This document shows positions 37,330 to 49,086 of a DNA stretch of 64,000 bases, piece after piece (the stretch's first letter is position 1; each line of letters begins with the position of its first letter). Below the pieces are notes generated by a model. It saw only the letters and a program-made list of their open reading frames with translations. It was not told where the DNA came from and did no database searches. Origin of the DNA: Marinovum sp048263515 (lineage in GTDB: Bacteria; Pseudomonadota; Alphaproteobacteria; Rhodobacterales; Rhodobacteraceae). Where the stretch lies: positions 82,455-146,454 of the forward strand of contig NZ_JBLXEC010000010.1 in the NCBI RefSeq assembly GCF_048263515.1, given 5' to 3'. Position numbers and translations under genes: made by a program.

Positions 37330-38177
37330 CCGCCCATTCCTCCGTTCCCGATCTGGTGCTCGAACCGATGCTGCGCATGGCGCTGACCGAGGATCTGGGC
37401 AGCTACGGCGACATCACAACCCGCACGGTGATCCCCGCCGGCACCATTTACAAAGCCCGACTGACCGCGCGCGAACCCGGCGTGGTCTCCGGCATGCAGG
37501 TCGCCGCGCTGGCCTTTCGTCTGGTCGATCCGGCGCTGTCGCTGACCACCCACCTGCCAGACGGCAGCGCCTGTGCGCCCGGCGACGTGCTGATGGAAAT
37601 CGAGGGCGATGCCGCCTCGATCCTCACCGGTGAACGCGTCGCGCTGAACTTTGCTGGCCGTCTGTCCGGCATTGCCAGCCTGACCGCAGCCTTCGTGGCC
37701 GAGACCAGGGGCACCGCGACCCGCATCACCTGCACCCGCAAGACCACGCCGGGGCTGCGGATCGTCGAGAAACTCTCCGTGCTGCACGGCGGCGGCTTCA
37801 ATCACCGCTTTTCGCTGTCGGATGCGATCCTGATCAAGGACAACCACATCGCCGCCGCCGGCGGTGTGCGCCCGGTGCTCGAGGCCTGCAAGGCGCAGGC
37901 CAGCCACATGATGCGGGTGGAGATCGAGGTCGACACGCTCGACCAGCTCTCCGAAGTGCTCGAGGTCGGCGGCGCCGACGTGGTGCTGCTCGACAACATG
38001 GACACGGCCAGCCTGCGCAAGGCGGTGGCGCTGGTCGACGGCCGGTTGGTGACCGAAGCCTCGGGCAACATGAAGCTCGAACGGATCGCCGAGGTGGCGG
38101 CGACCGGGGTGGACTACATCTCCTCCGGCGCACTGACCCATTCCGCCCGGACGCTCGACCTCGGCCTCGACTTCTGA
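37326..38177 (+). CDS. nadC: Nicotinate-nucleotide pyrophosphorylase NadC
   Basis: A 283-residue enzyme converting quinolinate and PRPP to nicotinate mononucleotide. Family marks include LTEDLGSYGDIT, GERVALNFAGRLSGIAS, TRKTTPGLRIVEK, HRFSLSDAILIKDNH, and the C-terminal VLLDNMD with EASGNM. It completes the de novo quinolinate branch with nadA and nadB and overlaps nadB by 4 bp (ATGA). No terminator with a T-run follows; repeat DNA begins about 25 bp later. Confidence 0.97.
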   Translation: MTAHSSVPDLVLEPMLRMALTEDLGSYGDITTRTVIPAGTIYKARLTAREPGVVSGMQVAALAFRLVDPALSLTTHLPDGSACAPGDVLMEIEGDAASILTGERVALNFAGRLSGIASLTAAFVAETRGTATRITCTRKTTPGLRIVEKLSVLHGGGFNHRFSLSDAILIKDNHIAAAGGVRPVLEACKAQASHMMRVEIEVDTLDQLSEVLEVGGADVVLLDNMDTASLRKAVALVDGRLVTEASGNMKLERIAEVAATGVDYISSGALTHSARTLDLGLDF

Positions 38178-38200
38178 GGCTTTTACCGCCCGTCGCGGTT

Positions 38201-38364
38201 CCGCGCCGGGACCTCGACGTTTGACATGAGGCCCCGGATCAAGTCCGGGGCGCGGTGCGCCGAGAGTTAATGCGGAGCGCTTGTTCCACGCCGTCCCGGC
38301 CCCCGCGCCGGGACCTCAACGCTTGCCATGAGGCCCCAGATCACGCCCGGGGCGCGGCGCGCCG
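38201..38364. repeat. Tandem pair of a 62-bp repeat downstream of nadC
   Basis: Two 62-bp copies in the same orientation lie at 38201-38262 and 38303-38364. Both start CCGCGCCGGGACCTC and run through CATGAGGCCCC to GCGCGCCG-type ends. Each includes a CCCCGGAnnnnnTCCGGGG-type palindrome, intact in the first and decayed in the second. The remaining 38365-38610 shows no gene and should contain the icd promoter and leader. Confidence 0.7.
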
Positions 38365-38610
38365 GGGTACAGCCGCCCGCCAAGCCCCCCAAACCGCCCG
38401 CTTTCCACACAAAACGCCCCCCCTGCCCCCCTCCAACAGGACCGCGCGGCTTTGTCCGGTTGAAACGCAGGCGGGGCTGGTTTATTCGACCGGGGAATAG
38501 AAGCATTTGGCGAAATCCGGGTTGCGCCCGGGCGGGGCGCGCGTTCACTGATAACCCGTCACATCCCAAAGAACCTTGCACTTCCACTATCTGAAAAAGG
38601 GCACCACATC

Positions 38611-40824
<2,214 letters not shown>

Positions 40825-40846
40825 ACTGGCCGGTGTTGAAGGTTGA

Positions 40847-40880
40847 AGCCGTCCGGGGGTCCCGGGCGGCTTTTTCGTTT
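40847..40880 (+). terminator. Rho-independent terminator of icd
   Basis: AGCCGTCCGGG pairs with CCCGGGCGGCT (one G-T wobble) around a 3-nt loop, and TTTTTCGTTT follows at once. It lies 23 bp after the icd stop codon. Confidence 0.93.
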
Positions 40881-40902
40881 CGGTAATGGGTTGGCGGGGA
40901 GG

Positions 40903-40921
40903 CCCCGGATCAAGTCCGGGG
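40903..40921. repeat. CCCCGGAnnnnnTCCGGGG palindrome
   Basis: A single copy of the dispersed palindrome found also at 25179 and 38232, with centre TCAAG. It starts a stretch from about 40881 to 41602 with no gene on either strand. That stretch holds this palindrome, two structured 151-bp repeats and two further palindromes. Confidence 0.75.
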
Positions 40922-41006
40922 CGTGTTTCGCCGGGTGTTGGTTACTCGCCCGGTCGGCAAGCGTCCCGCCTCGGTCGTGCACGATACGGGCCAGATTACC
41001 CAGACC

Positions 41007-41157
41007 GCGCGAACAGCGCCAAAGGCGCCGCGCGATCGCCAGACCGCCCCCAGGGCTGGCGATTGGCCGACGTAAGCACGTCGCTCGTTCGAAGTCCGGA
41101 GATGTCAGGGATAAACCGCGCCGATCAGACCTGGGATCGCCATCCCGCGGTCTGGCC
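41007..41157. repeat. 151-bp structured direct repeat, copy A
   Basis: It matches copy B (41364-41514) at 142 of 151 positions without gaps. Each copy holds a GCGCC-AAA-GGCGC hairpin (41016-41028), an ATCGCCAG/CTGGCGAT hairpin with a 13-nt loop (41035-41063) and a GGGAT-CGCC-ATCCC hairpin (41133-41146). It also has a long-range pairing CCAGACCGC (41039-41047) with GCGGTCTGG (41147-41155) that would compete with the second hairpin. All nine differences fall outside these stems. It may be a mobile noncoding element or an RNA gene. Confidence 0.75.
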
Positions 41158-41209
41158 GTCGCGCGGCATGGCGGATGTTGCGGGGAAAGGCAGCGCTCTG
41201 AACGTCGCC

Positions 41210-41230
41210 GTCCCGGGCTTGACCCGGGAC
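41210..41230. repeat. GTCCCGGG-centred palindrome
   Basis: A 21-bp palindrome with arms GTCCCGGG/CCCGGGAC and centre CTTGA, lying in the 206-bp spacer between the two 151-bp repeats. It is the same family as the copies near 25220. Confidence 0.7.
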
Positions 41231-41363
41231 CTCGCCGTCAACCATGAGGCTCAGGTCCGGGGCGCGGCGTGCGGAATGTTGCGCGGTCGCTGAGCCTGCA
41301 TGCGTCAGGTCTTGCGAGAGCGGCTGGCCAGGGTCAGACGTCGCAAAGAGACACCAGCACCTT

Positions 41364-41514
41364 CGCGCGAACAGCGCCAAAGGCGCCGCGCGATCGCCAG
41401 ACCGCCCCCCGGGCTGGCGATTGGTCGACGTGGGCGCGACGCACGTTCGGAGTCCGGAGATGTCAGGGATAAACCGCGCCGATCAGACCGGGGATCGCCA
41501 TCCCGCGGTCTGGC
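41364..41514. repeat. 151-bp structured direct repeat, copy B
   Basis: Second copy, in the same orientation as 41007-41157, about 94% identical, and keeping all the listed stems. The differences concentrate in the single-stranded stretch corresponding to 41067-41092. No conserved reading frame runs through both copies in a way that would explain the match as protein coding. Confidence 0.75.
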
Positions 41515-41553
41515 CCACGCGCGGCTTGCTCCGACGTCGATCCAAGCAAGATC

Positions 41554-41574
41554 CGTCCCGGGCTCGACCCGGGA
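41554..41574. repeat. GTCCCGGG-centred palindrome
   Basis: A 21-bp palindrome, GTCCCGGG/CCCGGGAC with centre CTCGA, about 30 bp downstream of the ureG stop (minus strand). It may also act as the 3' hairpin of the urease transcript. Confidence 0.7.
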
Positions 41575-41602
41575 CCTCCCGGCCAGCCAGAAAGCCCGGA
41601 GC

Positions 41603-42235
41603 TCACCCAACCCGCGCCAGCTCCCGCAGACCGGCCAGCTCGCAGATCGCCGACAGTACCTCCTCCGGCCCCTTGTCATGCCGCAGTGCGGCAAAGAGGA
41701 ACGGCCGCTCCCCGCGCATCCGCCGGGCATCGCGCTCCATCACCTCGAGCGACGCACCGACATGCGGCGCGAGGTCGGTCTTGTTGATGATCAGCAGGTC
41801 GGACTTGGTGATCGCCGGGCCACCCTTGCGCGGGATCTCCTCGCCGGCGGCGACATCGATCACGTAGATGGTGAAATCCGCCAGCTCCGGGCTGAAGGTC
41901 GCCGAGAGATTGTCACCGCCAGATTCCACCAGCACCACCTCGAGATCGTCGTGCCGCGCCCGCATCTCGGCGATGGCGGCGAGGTTGATCGAGGCATCCT
42001 CGCGGATCGCGGTATGCGGGCAGCCGCCGGTCTCGACCCCCATCACCCGGTCCTGCGGCAGCACCTGCATGCGCATCAGCGCCTCGGCGTCCTCTTGCGT
42101 GTAGATGTCATTGGTGATCACCCCGATCGAGTACTCCGGGTGCATCAGTTTCGCCAGCTTGGCGGTCAGCGTGGTCTTGCCGGCGCCGACGGGGCCACCG
42201 ATGCCGATGCGGAGGGGTCCGTTCATCCGGGTCAT
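41603..42235 (-). CDS. ureG: Urease accessory GTPase UreG
   Basis: A 210-residue SIMIBI GTPase that powers nickel insertion into urease. It has the P-loop GGPVGAGKTTL near residue 13, the nickel-binding C-P-H motif in VETGGCPHTAIRED, and the base-recognition NKTD (IINKTDLAPHVG). It is the last gene of the operon and starts 4 bp inside the end of ureF. Confidence 0.97.
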   Translation of the reverse strand: MTRMNGPLRIGIGGPVGAGKTTLTAKLAKLMHPEYSIGVITNDIYTQEDAEALMRMQVLPQDRVMGVETGGCPHTAIREDASINLAAIAEMRARHDDLEVVLVESGGDNLSATFSPELADFTIYVIDVAAGEEIPRKGGPAITKSDLLIINKTDLAPHVGASLEVMERDARRMRGERPFLFAALRHDKGPEEVLSAICELAGLRELARVG

Positions 42236-42873
42236 GAGCGAAAGATCCTTGGTTGCAGGGTTTCATGGGCCAGCGCCGCCACGTCCGACAGGAAGGCATT
42301 GCTGTAGAGGTCCTCGACCCCGGCCTCGGCGGTTTCGGAGGCGATACGGGCGCAAAGCGGGGTGAGCGCGGCCAGCGCCGCCTGCCCCTCGGTCTGGCCC
42401 AAGGGCACCAGCCGGATCGCGGCCGAGGTCAGGTTGGCGGCAAAGGCATGCAGATACATGGCGCTGGTCTGTTCCAGCGGCAGACCCGCCAGCCGCGCGG
42501 CACGGCCCAGCGCCACCGGTAGCACCATGTCGGGCAGGTCGAAGCCCCAGATCTCGCGCACCGTCTTGCAGAAGGCCACGCCTTGCAGATCGGCCTCCAT
42601 CAGCCGCTCGGCAGAGGCGGCGAAGGCGCGGGCGGTGGCGTCGACCTGATCCAGCCCCGCGTCATCCTCGGCCTGCCAGCCCAGCGAGACCAGCACCGCA
42701 TCGGCCCGGCCGCTCCCGTCGGCCAGAAGAGGCTCCAGCCAGTCGCGCAGGCTCTCGCCGCAGCGCACCCAACCGCGGGCAATGGCGGTTTCGAGCCCGT
42801 GCGAATAGGCGAAAGCGCCCAGCGGAAAGCCGGGCGAGAGCCAGTGCTGCAGGGTCAGCAGATCAGTGTGCAT
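42232..42873 (-). CDS. ureF: Urease accessory protein UreF
   Basis: A 213-residue helical protein that bridges UreD and UreG during urease activation. Marks: LLTLQHWLSPGFPLGAFAYSHGLE at the start and the C-terminal SNAFLSDVAALAHETLQPRIFRS. Start ATG 42873 matches the usual family beginning and overlaps ureE by 11 bp. A longer in-frame start at 42918 is less likely because the extra residues lie in the His-rich end of ureE. Confidence 0.9.
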   Translation of the reverse strand: MHTDLLTLQHWLSPGFPLGAFAYSHGLETAIARGWVRCGESLRDWLEPLLADGSGRADAVLVSLGWQAEDDAGLDQVDATARAFAASAERLMEADLQGVAFCKTVREIWGFDLPDMVLPVALGRAARLAGLPLEQTSAMYLHAFAANLTSAAIRLVPLGQTEGQAALAALTPLCARIASETAEAGVEDLYSNAFLSDVAALAHETLQPRIFRS

Positions 42874-43324
42874 GGGCGGTATGGCCGTGTTCATGCGCAT
42901 GAGTGCGTCCATGGCCATAGGCGCCGCCTTCGGGGGTGAAGGGCTCGTTCACTTCCTGCAAAACCGCGCCCAGATGCTCCAGCATATGCCCGATCACCGG
43001 GTCGCGCTGGATCAGCAGGCGGGCACCCTCGATCTGGCAGGGGGTGTGGCGGTTGCCGACATGCCAGGCCAGGCGGGTGAGATCGCCGGTCACGGCATAA
43101 AGCGCTTCCTCGGCGGCCACCACCTCGATGCAGGCGCCATTGGGCAGGGCAAACCCCTGACCGTGATCGACCGAGGTGGTCTGTTCGAGATCGACCAGAA
43201 AGCGCAGACCGCGCTCGGTCGTCAGCACCTTGCGGCGCAGGAAACGGTCGTCATAGGTCAGATGCACGCGGTCGGTGCAATTGTCGGGATGGGGCACCAC
43301 GGTCTGGGTGACGGGAAGGGTCAT
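42863..43324 (-). CDS. ureE: Urease nickel chaperone UreE
   Basis: A 153-residue metallochaperone that delivers Ni to UreG/apo-urease. The N-terminal peptide-binding part includes LTYDDRFLRRKVLTT. The Ni-binding domain contains WHVGNRHTPCQIE and DPVIGHMLEHLGA. The tail is His-rich (GHGRTHAHEHGHTAHAH). ATG 43324 is chosen because AGAGGA lies 8 nt upstream; the frame stays open to 43654, but only as a shadow of ureC. Confidence 0.93.
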   Translation of the reverse strand: MTLPVTQTVVPHPDNCTDRVHLTYDDRFLRRKVLTTERGLRFLVDLEQTTSVDHGQGFALPNGACIEVVAAEEALYAVTGDLTRLAWHVGNRHTPCQIEGARLLIQRDPVIGHMLEHLGAVLQEVNEPFTPEGGAYGHGRTHAHEHGHTAHAH

Positions 43325-43377
43325 GGGAATCGTCCTCTGGGGATGAGGGTCAGTCAGGCGCGCGGGCGCGCCCGGGA

Positions 43378-45090
<1,713 letters not shown>

Positions 45091-45130
45091 TGTTTCAACC
45101 TTTCACATTTACGTGAAGAAAACTGTGACT

Positions 45131-45156
45131 CGAAGATCATTAAGATCTTATCTTCG
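45131..45156. promoter_or_regulatory. Inverted repeat upstream of ureC
   Basis: CGAAGAT-N12-ATCTTCG, with AAGATCTT inside the spacer, lies about 40 bp before the ureC start in a stretch visibly richer in A and T than its neighbours. It could be an operator or a hairpin in the ureC leader. Confidence 0.35.
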
Positions 45157-45251
45157 TTAAGGGTCGGGGGGACTCGTGGTTTTCCACACCCTCGACGACT
45201 TCGGCATGACCAGAATAGTTCACTCGATGAGACTCGGAAAAAGGGTGAATC

Positions 45252-45338
45252 ATGTCGAGCACAGCATTTTGGCTACAGGCCTTCGCATATCTAATCTTTC
45301 TCCTCGCGATCACCGGGCAATGGAAAGGTTGGTGGTGA
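45252..45338 (+). CDS. Possible 28-residue membrane peptide, antisense within the urease operon
   Basis: A short frame beginning MSSTAFWLQAFAYLIFLL and ending in GQWKGWW, which would make one membrane helix with a Trp/Lys-rich end. AAGGG lies 6 nt before the ATG. It occupies most of the gap between ureC and the preceding small gene, on the opposite strand from the operon. No family is recognised, and chance is possible for so short a frame. Confidence 0.3.
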   Translation: MSSTAFWLQAFAYLIFLLAITGQWKGWW

Positions 45339-45345
45339 CATCCAC

Positions 45346-45669
45346 CTACTTCTTGGTCTTCGGGCCGCGCTTGATCAGCCGGCCGACGTTGGACTTGGTG
45401 GTCGAGCGAATGGGCTTGAGCGCATGGGACAGGGTCTTGTGCGCTTCCTGCCCCTTCATCGTGCCCATCACCATGCGGGTGCCGGCCTCGGTAAAGGCCT
45501 TCTGCTTTTCGGTGACCATGCGGGTGTTCTCGGACGGCAGGACCGACCAGAGACCGGCCCATCCCATGACCCGCATCCAGATCACGGCGCTGGCCTCCAT
45601 CGCCATCAGCGTGGCCTGTGTCTGGAATTTCAGCATGCCGAAGGGATCGGTGTAGACATCGTATTTCAT
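45346..45669 (-). CDS. Conserved-type small protein of the urease operon, function unknown
   Basis: A 107-residue protein with an amphipathic or hydrophobic N-terminal half (FQTQATLMAMEASAVIWMRV...) and a strongly basic end (RRLIKRGPKTKK-like). It overlaps the ureB stop by 4 bp (ATGA), so it is a true operon member. Proteins of this shape, Met-rich in the first half and ending in a basic KRGPK tail, are common in Rhodobacteraceae, where I recall them under uninformative names such as 'antifreeze protein'. It has no similarity to known urease accessory factors that I can see. Confidence 0.7.
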   Translation of the reverse strand: MKYDVYTDPFGMLKFQTQATLMAMEASAVIWMRVMGWAGLWSVLPSENTRMVTEKQKAFTEAGTRMVMGTMKGQEAHKTLSHALKPIRSTTKSNVGRLIKRGPKTKK

Positions 45670-45971
45670 AGCGGACCCATAACCTTTTGATTGAAACCAA
45701 AGATGCGTCGGGCGCCGGAGATCGGGATCAGGCTGACGTCGCGCCGCTGGCCGGGTTCGAACCGGACGGCGGTGCCTGCAGCAATGTCCAGACGTCTCCC
45801 ACGCGCGGCGTCACGGTCGAAATCTAGGGCGGGATTGGCTTCGGCAAAGTGATAATGTGAGCCTACCTGCACCGGGCGGTCGCCGGTGTTGGCCACCATC
45901 AGCGTGATCGCCTCGGCGCCTTCGTTCAGCGTCAGGCGGCCTTCGGCGGGGAAAAGCTCACCGGGGATCAT
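45666..45971 (-). CDS. ureB: Urease beta subunit UreB
   Basis: A 101-residue structural subunit with the family pattern MIPGEL near the start, NTGDRPVQVGSHYHFAEANPAL in the middle and GARRIFGFNQKVMGPL at the end. It assembles with UreA and UreC. It overlaps the preceding small gene by 4 bp and the following one by 4 bp. Confidence 0.97.
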   Translation of the reverse strand: MIPGELFPAEGRLTLNEGAEAITLMVANTGDRPVQVGSHYHFAEANPALDFDRDAARGRRLDIAAGTAVRFEPGQRRDVSLIPISGARRIFGFNQKVMGPL

Positions 45972-46135
45972 TTGCGCAGCACCAACAGCGCGGTGGCGAC
46001 AGCCACGAGGCCCAGCGCCAGGGTCACCGTCAGCCAGTTGCCGGCGCCATGCGGGTGCAGGTGGCCGCCGGAATGGGCCAGCGCCGGCGCGGTCGAGAGG
46101 GTGAGGGTGAACAGCGGGGTGAGCAGGCGGGTCAT
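45968..46135 (-). CDS. Small exported or membrane peptide of the urease operon
   Basis: A 55-residue peptide with a signal-like start (MTRLLTPLFTLTLSTAPALA), a His-rich segment (HSGGHLHPHGAG) and a C-terminal helix (LTVTLALGLVAVATALLVL) with a basic end. AAAGGAG lies about 8 nt before the ATG, and its stop overlaps ureB by 4 bp. The His-rich periplasmic segment could bind nickel, but that is only suggested by composition and context. It is too short for the HupE/UreJ nickel permease family. Confidence 0.7.
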   Translation of the reverse strand: MTRLLTPLFTLTLSTAPALAHSGGHLHPHGAGNWLTVTLALGLVAVATALLVLRK

Positions 46136-46182
46136 GGTGAAGTCTCCTTTTGGAACGGTGGGTTGCAAACCCACCCTGCGGG

Positions 46183-46485
46183 TCAGCGGATCGGATTGTG
46201 GACGGTGACGAGCTTGGTGCCGTCGGGAAAGGTGGCCTCGACCTGGACCTCGTGGATCATCTCGGGCACGCCCTCCATGCATTGGTCGCGGCTGATGACC
46301 TGGGCACCAGCCTCCATCATGTCGGCCACCGAGCGGCCGTCGCGGGCACCTTCGACCACCGCGTCGGTGATCAGGGCAATCGCCTCGGGGTGGTTCAGCT
46401 TGACGCCACGGCCAAGCCGCCGCCGGGCGATTTCGGCTGCCATGGCCACGAGCAGCTTGTCCTTTTCGCGGGGGGTCAGGTTCAT
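46183..46485 (-). CDS. ureA: Urease gamma subunit UreA
   Basis: A 100-residue subunit: MNLTPREKDKLLVAMAAEIA, KLNHPEAIALITDAVVEGARDG, and the end EVQVEATFPDGTKLVTVHNPI are all family signatures. ATG 46485 matches the normal length. It lies 4 bp after ureD. Confidence 0.98.
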   Translation of the reverse strand: MNLTPREKDKLLVAMAAEIARRRLGRGVKLNHPEAIALITDAVVEGARDGRSVADMMEAGAQVISRDQCMEGVPEMIHEVQVEATFPDGTKLVTVHNPIR

Positions 46486-46489
46486 CGGG

Positions 46490-47350
46490 TCACAATCTCC
46501 AGGAAACAGGCAGGGTATCGCCCGACAGTCGGTCGAGCACCGGCAGCAGGTGCTGCCGAAGGATATGGCTGTCGGGGGCAAGCAGGCGCAGCACCAGCAC
46601 GTCGGGCGCCAAGAGGCTGGCACCGCCGGTCTCGGGCAGATAGGCGCGCACGGCCTCCAGATGCCGCTCGGCGTCGGGGGCGACATAGACCAGCGCGGCC
46701 ATCGCCCCGGCCCCGCCGGCAATCGACGGGCGGGCGAGCTGGCGGCTGATGTCACCCTCGAGCCGGACGGCATCATGATAGAGCGGTCGACCGTCGCGGC
46801 GCAGCTCGATCCGGTCGTGAAAGCGGGCGTCGGTCAGGCGCTCGCCCATGGCAGCGCGGCCGAAGACCACCGGTTCGACCATCAAAAGACGGGCATCAGC
46901 GGCCAGATCGACGGTCAGCCGACGGCGCAGCGCGCAGCCGTCATAAAGAATGAGCTCTTGCGGCAGCCAGTGCAGCATGGCGCCCTCGGCCACCTTGAGC
47001 GTGCTGTCCACCGTGCCGAAGTCGCCATCGCGGCTGCGGTAGGCGCGCTCGGCGGCCTGCGTCGTCAGCCCCAGCGCCGCGCCGGGACCGGCCTCGGCCG
47101 CCAGCGACAGGCGGTCGCCACCGGTCACGCCGCCGGCGGTGTTGATGCAGATCGCTTGCAACATCTCCTCCGCCCGCGGAAACAGCGCCTTCATCGCGCC
47201 GGCCTGCCGCAACCCGTCGATCACGCTGCGACGGCCCAGCCGCTTGGCCGAGAGGGCGATCTGCCCCCGCGCCCGCGGCTGGCGTGCAAGCGGCTGAAAC
47301 GCTTGGGATATCGGCGGCTGAAGGGTAATCGGCTTGCTCCGGCAAAACAT
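46490..47350 (-). CDS. ureD: Urease accessory protein UreD
   Basis: A 286-residue scaffold that binds apo-urease and recruits UreF and UreG. Marks: INTAGGVTGGDRLSLAAEAGPGA, LTTQAAERAYRS, WLPQELILYDGCALRRRLTVDLA and the C-terminal LPVLDRLSGDTLPVSWRL. The frame is open to 47437. ATG 47350 gives a normal length but has a weak ribosome site, so the start is uncertain by up to 30 codons. It is the first gene of the urease operon. Confidence 0.9.
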   Translation of the reverse strand: MFCRSKPITLQPPISQAFQPLARQPRARGQIALSAKRLGRRSVIDGLRQAGAMKALFPRAEEMLQAICINTAGGVTGGDRLSLAAEAGPGAALGLTTQAAERAYRSRDGDFGTVDSTLKVAEGAMLHWLPQELILYDGCALRRRLTVDLAADARLLMVEPVVFGRAAMGERLTDARFHDRIELRRDGRPLYHDAVRLEGDISRQLARPSIAGGAGAMAALVYVAPDAERHLEAVRAYLPETGGASLLAPDVLVLRLLAPDSHILRQHLLPVLDRLSGDTLPVSWRL

Positions 47351-47727
47351 CTGTTCTGCTGCGGATTGAGCATATCGACGCCGGCAATGGCCAGATTCGC
47401 GGCAGTTTGGAAGCAAATGCCCGGGGTTTTCGCCCATCTTTTAATCAAAAGAGGTTAACGTCGCCCGGAAATCAGGCAATCGCCGATGAGGCGCCGGAAA
47501 TTCTCGCAGCGGAATTGATCCCTTCGCCGCAATGCAGAACTCATGTCCTTGCTCACGCAACGGTGACGGTTCGCAAGGACACCGGCGCGAGGGGCGTGTG
47601 ACGGCCAAGAGAACTGGCATTCGTAGCGGCCGCCACACTTTCGCAACAAACGTTGCAGGGCTTTCTGTAGGCCGCCGCGCCCTTTGGTGCAATGGCTCCA
47701 CAGCCGCTCTGCGGGGAGACAGAAGAT
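47351..47727. promoter_or_regulatory. Divergent promoter region of the urease and urea-transport operons
   Basis: 377 bp without a gene. It must hold promoters for ureD (leftward) and urtA (rightward). Visible elements are a dyad CTTTT-AATC-AAAAG (47438-47451) and a TGGTGCA sequence near 47685, which resembles half of an NtrC site (GCACC...GGTGC). Nitrogen control through NtrC is usual for such operons, but a full site is not evident. Confidence 0.5.
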
Positions 47728-49011
47728 ATGACCCGTATCACCAAGACATTCACCAGTATCGCAGCGCTTGGCATGTTCGCCGCCGCACCGGCCCTGGCCG
47801 CCGATTGCCCGATCAAGGTCGGCGTGCTGCATTCGCTGTCCGGCACCATGGCGATTTCCGAGACCACGCTGAAAGACACCATCGAGATGCTGGTCGAACA
47901 GCAGAACGAAAAAGGCGGCCTGCTGGGCTGCGAACTGGAAGCCGTTGTCGTCGACCCGGCCTCTGACTGGCCGCTCTTTGCCGAAAAGGCCCGCGAGCTG
48001 CTGTCGGTGCACGAGGTCGACGTGATCTTCGGCAACTGGACCTCGGTCAGCCGCAAATCCGTGCTGCCGGTGATCGAAGAGCTGAACGGCCTGCTGTTCT
48101 ACCCGGTGCAGTACGAAGGTGAGGAATCGTCGAAGAACGTCTTCTACACCGGCGCCGCCCCCAACCAGCAGGCGATCCCGGCCACCGACTATTTCCTCGA
48201 AGAGCTTGGCGTCGAGAAATTCGCTCTGCTCGGCACCGACTACGTCTATCCCCGCACCACCAACAACATCCTGGAATCCTACCTGAAATCCAAGGGCATC
48301 GCCGAGGAAGACATCTTCGTCAACTACACCCCCTTTGGCCATTCCGACTGGGCCACCATTGTTGCTGACGTCGTGGCGCTGGGTGCCGACGGCAAGCAGG
48401 TCGGCGTGATCTCGACGATCAACGGCGATGCCAACATCGGCTTCTACAAGGAACTGGCCGCTGCCGGCGTCTCTGCCGACGACATCCCCGTCGTGGCCTT
48501 CTCGGTCGGTGAAGAAGAGCTCTCGGGCCTCGACACCTCGAACCTGGTCGGCCACCTCGCGGCCTGGAACTACTTCCAGTCGGCCGACACCCCGGCCAAC
48601 GAAGAATTCATTGCCACCTGGAAGGCCCGGATGGGCGACGACCGCGTGACCAACGACCCGATGGAAGCCCATTACATCGGCTTCAACATGTGGGTCAACG
48701 CGGTGACCGACGCCGAGACCACCGACGTCGACGCCGTGCGTGACGCGATGTACGGCCAGACCTTCCCGAACCTGACCGGCGGCACCGCCGAGATGCTGGT
48801 CAACCACCACCTCTCCAAGCCCGTCCTGATCGGCGAGATCACCGCCGAAGGCCAGTTCGACATCGTCAGCCAGACCGAAGAAGTCCCCGGCGACGCCTGG
48901 ACCGACTTCCTGCCGGAATCGGCCGTGCTGAAGTCCGATTGGAAAGAACTCGGCTGCGGTATGTACAACACCGAGACCTCGACCTGCGTCCAGATCAAGT
49001 CCAACTACTGA
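47728..49011 (+). CDS. urtA: Urea ABC transporter substrate-binding protein UrtA
   Basis: A 427-residue periplasmic protein with a signal peptide ending APALA near residue 24. The mature part, CPIKVGVLHSLSGTMAISETTLKD, is a UrtA hallmark, as are NWTSVSRKSVLPVIEELNGLLFYPVQYEGEES and LGTDYVYPRTTN. It delivers urea (or short amides) to UrtBC. ATG 47728 has GGGGAGA 8 nt upstream; an in-frame start 12 codons earlier is unlikely. Confidence 0.96.
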   Translation: MTRITKTFTSIAALGMFAAAPALAADCPIKVGVLHSLSGTMAISETTLKDTIEMLVEQQNEKGGLLGCELEAVVVDPASDWPLFAEKARELLSVHEVDVIFGNWTSVSRKSVLPVIEELNGLLFYPVQYEGEESSKNVFYTGAAPNQQAIPATDYFLEELGVEKFALLGTDYVYPRTTNNILESYLKSKGIAEEDIFVNYTPFGHSDWATIVADVVALGADGKQVGVISTINGDANIGFYKELAAAGVSADDIPVVAFSVGEEELSGLDTSNLVGHLAAWNYFQSADTPANEEFIATWKARMGDDRVTNDPMEAHYIGFNMWVNAVTDAETTDVDAVRDAMYGQTFPNLTGGTAEMLVNHHLSKPVLIGEITAEGQFDIVSQTEEVPGDAWTDFLPESAVLKSDWKELGCGMYNTETSTCVQIKSNY

Positions 49012-49021
49012 TCTGACCGTC

Positions 49022-49050
49022 CCGGGGGCGCGGCCCACCCGCGCCCCCGG
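49022..49050 (+). terminator. Intercistronic hairpin between urtA and urtB
   Basis: A perfect 12-bp stem (CCGGGGGCGCGG/CCGCGCCCCCGG) with a 5-nt loop lies just after the urtA stop, without a T-run. It probably gives partial termination or protects the urtA message, so that the binding protein is made in excess. Confidence 0.65.
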
Positions 49051-49086
49051 CTTCCCCTTCCCCCTCCGCAAGAACAGGCCCTCACA

